From assembly GCA_021432635.1 (NCBI GenBank), contig MU270107.1, positions 1 through 64,000 on the forward strand: 64,000 nucleotides of DNA. Direction: 5' to 3'. This DNA is from Thozetella sp. PMI_491. Taxonomy: Eukaryota; Ascomycota; Sordariomycetes; Chaetosphaeriales; Chaetosphaeriaceae. Below are positions 61,253 to 64,000 of this stretch, in pieces. Position 1 is the stretch's first letter; each line of letters begins with the position of its first letter. Below the pieces are notes generated by a model. The model ran no database searches, had not been told where the DNA came from, and saw nothing but the letters and a program-made list of their open reading frames with translations. A program made the translations under genes and the position numbers.

Positions 61253-64000
61253 TCTTGACCTGGTGCCCGGGGCGCAGCGCCGGAGACGGAACAAGGAGGT
61301 ATGGTGTTGCGACCCGGGGAGGCGGGATGTCTCGAAAGGTGGATCGGTCGGGCTCACACGGGAGGGGGCTGCGCGGGCGGTGGTGCTCGGGGGGGGGGGG
61401 GGCCAAAGGAAATGTTCAACTGATGCTCGACCGAGACAAAAGGTATTGCGAAAAACGCATCAAGAATGGAAAACGGGACGGCCCCGGGTATAATAGACAA
61501 GGGAATGGGTAAAGTACAACAGAAAGCCGATGTTGCGGGTATCGCGGGGTTGCAGGCAGCCTTCCGAGTACAGAAAATGATGAGAAGAAAAAGGCGTTGC
61601 GCGTCGGGCACAGTTCACGATCCGCCTCCCCCCCCCCGAGCGAGGTGAAGAGGTCGGCTCCACCCCTGAACGGCGAGGCGACCCAGCGGCTTGACACCTG
61701 CAGGCTGTGCGGCCCATCGAACGCCCTGGACTGGGCTCCGACAGCCAATGGCAAGACGGGGCGAGCACGTGCGAGTCCCGGCCTTTTCCTCGTCCGAAGG
61801 GTCGCCCTTCTAGCATTTTTCTAGCGTCTGGCAGGCCAATGAGCGCTGCTGGAACCGACGATCCAAGGCCATCCAGGGTCTCTCCGATGCCTGGCTGTCG
61901 TCGGCTGGTGCTTTTCGACCTCCCGATCTGGTCGTCTGGGCGAGCAGGCCGGAATGTCATTCTTCCCGGCCGTGTCAATCTCGTCTGCCCGCGCCCGGTG
62001 CACAGGTCATGGCCGGCATCCCGCAGCGGGCGGCGAGGACCTCGGGTCGCCAAGTCCCCTCCAAGATTAAGAAGCCGCATGAAGCATACATGGCATGTCT
62101 GCAGGTCCCGCATTCAAGAGACCCGGGATTTCGGGTCCTCCCCCGCGCTGGTGGTCCAGCATAGCTAGCTCTACCTTCAGGCTGAACCAGGCTTGCCATG
62201 CTTGCCGTCATGCACCCGATGGTTTCTCTGCTCAGGCGGCGCGGAGGCGGGCTCGGCTCTGTGAAAGATTGGTACGGGCCGAAACTAGGAACTGGCATAG
62301 CTCGCCGTCCGCCATTCATACCTACAGTTTAGCGAGGTTCGGCTATGAGGAGTAGCGGATCCCTCCCCAAGACGAGCCCACCATAGCCGGCAGTAACCTC
62401 TGCCAGGCTTGGCGCATTGATAAGAAGCTGTCGTCGTGAGGTAGCCTCCTATGTTTTGCTCCTTTGGCTAAAAACAGCTCTACCTTTAGCTGTCTTCCCG
62501 TTTCGTCTGTATAAACTGCAAGACTGCGGCTGCGGCTAGCTATGCAAAGTTGATGCCTTGTTGGAGGGAATCCATCTCGGTTATTCCGGCGTAGCGCCTA
62601 GGATCAAATAACTGTTGGTGTTGGCAGGCCAGATCCGTAACGACGGCCGGCCCCTCATTCATTCTCGTCAGTGGGGGTGGGGCACTTGGCGTAGTGTTTT
62701 GACAGCTTGTTGCCTGAGGGTACGATATGAATTGTAAATATAGAACAGCAGCACCAGCCCACTGCAATAGCGGCGCAACTTGCTCTTCCAAACTAGAAAC
62801 ACCGCTAACTCGTCAAGTAATATGCAGATCCTGTAGGCATTTCTAAAATATGCTATACTTAAGAGCATATATAGACCTATGCCAGAATCCAGATCGTAGC
62901 CAAGTCTACCTTGGGGTAGGTTATCTAGCTGGGGTAGAAATGGTCTACTCATCGCGGCTACGTGCCTGGAGTTTATATCAGAATGAAATATCTGCCAATC
63001 ACCTTAGCTTGGTCATACAGAGTAGTGCGTATATGAGCCAATGGTAAAGTAATAGGGTCACTGCTGGAGTAGCGAGCTACGGGGAGCCGTCGTCAGGTCA
63101 CTGGGAGACCAACTCAACGGCAGGGGGTCAAAAGAGAGCAGGACTTGTTCAGCTTGATGTGATCCCAAGTCCCGCATACTGTGAGAAGAGGTTGACCCAG
63201 CTAGTCAGACGAACTAGTCCGGAGATGGTGTCCCGTTCACTGCCAACTTCCCCCTTCGGCTCTCATCAACTCTTAGTCGCCGCCCCCACTAACTGGAGCT
63301 GCAGGTCCAATTAGGTACCTAGGTACTGAAGCCCACTATCGATCATAGACAATGGACTACATCACCACCACGCGGCGAGGTAGGCTATGTTAGCTGGCAA
63401 GTTGGCAAGCAAAGTGTCAGGGAAACCCCTTTCGGCATATACCATTGAATGTCATGGGTGCAGAACCACCCAGATCCCTGTGTCGATCCATCCGCATCAG
63501 TGAGACTTGCATCATCCATTTGGTTCGCGCCCCGCATCCAGTGGTTCTGAAATCCTCCTAGCTGGCCGGTTCCTTGGTGCATGCAGAGGCTGCAAGGGTC
63601 CGAAGGACCGGGACTTGCACGGGATCTAAGGACCTAAGGAACGAATGCTCCCGCCCAACAGTAACATGCCGACCAAGTCTTGACCGCATATAATAGGCGC
63701 CTGTCGGGTGAGGCGGGGCGAGACTAAAGAAAAGGAGATGAGACGATATTGCCAGCGCACGATGAAGTGACGCGGTGGCTTGTGAAAGCCGGGTGTGCTT
63801 TGTCCGATGGGGTTGCCCGTGCGACCAAACTCAGCGTCTCCCAATGCATGCCTTACTTGACGTCATAGACCACACAGATCCGCTCGCGGCACCTGGAACG
63901 GGGATCATCCTCTTGCGAGTGAATCGGCATGAGATCCGGATTGCGACTTGGATCGTTGGGCTGTCGTACTGGCTAGTGTTTCTCTGGACCAACCAACGCT
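61253..64000. other. DOT1 promoter and gene-poor right end
   Basis: The first few hundred bases are the DOT1 leader/promoter, with a run of 14 G at 61389-61402 and a C-run at about 61629-61638. From about 62420 to 63060 the sequence is A+T-richer, with short non-homologous frames on both strands (for example minus 62668-62952), compatible with an old mutated repeat. No gene, RNA or intact element can be supported up to the window end. Confidence 0.5.

Noticed and set aside
62668-62952. 94-codon minus-strand frame considered as a retroelement fragment
   Set aside because: No reverse transcriptase, integrase or chromodomain motif is visible; only the A+T-rich composition suggests a relic.

Overview
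The window reads as nuclear DNA of a filamentous ascomycete, most likely a Sordariomycete (Neurospora/Chaetomium-like). Coding exons are GC-rich and interrupted by short introns (51-264 nt) with CTAAC/CTGAC branch points. Gene spacing is loose, and the gene set (a STE3/pre-1 receptor, a Rad54/ATRX-like SNF2 protein with a long N-terminal extension, a Zn2Cys6 regulator beside a GH30 hydrolase, ATG16, DOT1) is typical of Pezizomycotina. Most gene models were built by hand from reading frames plus splice signals; in each model the exon lengths add up to a whole number of codons. No rRNA, tRNA, CRISPR array or intact transposon was seen.

Layout: 1-4.9 kb has no gene I can support. 4.9-6.7 kb (-) is a STE3-type pheromone receptor, divergent from a mitochondrial single-strand DNA-binding protein (7.9-8.4 kb, +). 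Glutathione synthetase lies at 8.9-10.6 kb (-) and is divergent from a 1,866-residue SNF2 ATPase of ATRX/SAD-6 type (12.5-18.1 kb, +). The plus strand then carries 5-aminolevulinate synthase (19.8-21.7 kb), a Zn2Cys6 transcription factor (23.0-25.4 kb), a secreted GH30 hydrolase (26.5-28.2 kb), a 4.8 kb gene-poor stretch and an unrecognised 537-residue protein (32.9-34.6 kb). RRP5 (36.7-42.1 kb, -) is divergent from a YML020W-like protein (42.8-45.6 kb, +). Mitochondrial processing peptidase alpha (46.0-47.8 kb, -) is divergent from a small spliced cysteine-rich secreted protein (48.9-49.3 kb, +). Last come a DMA1-like FHA-RING ubiquitin ligase (51.9-54.0 kb, +), VPS16 (54.8-57.6 kb, -), an assembly gap, ATG16 (58.3-59.0 kb, +) and DOT1 (59.7-61.3 kb, -). 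61.3-64 kb is gene-poor.

This is not an operon or a biosynthetic cluster. Most genes are housekeeping: mitochondrial import, haem and DNA maintenance, ribosome biogenesis, vacuole and autophagy traffic, chromatin. The accessory, more lineage-specific items are the receptor, the regulator/hydrolase pair and the small secreted protein. The most novel items are that secreted protein, two probable GC-AG introns, several stop-free introns of 3n length, and a C-terminal extension of the SNF2 protein revealed only by splicing.
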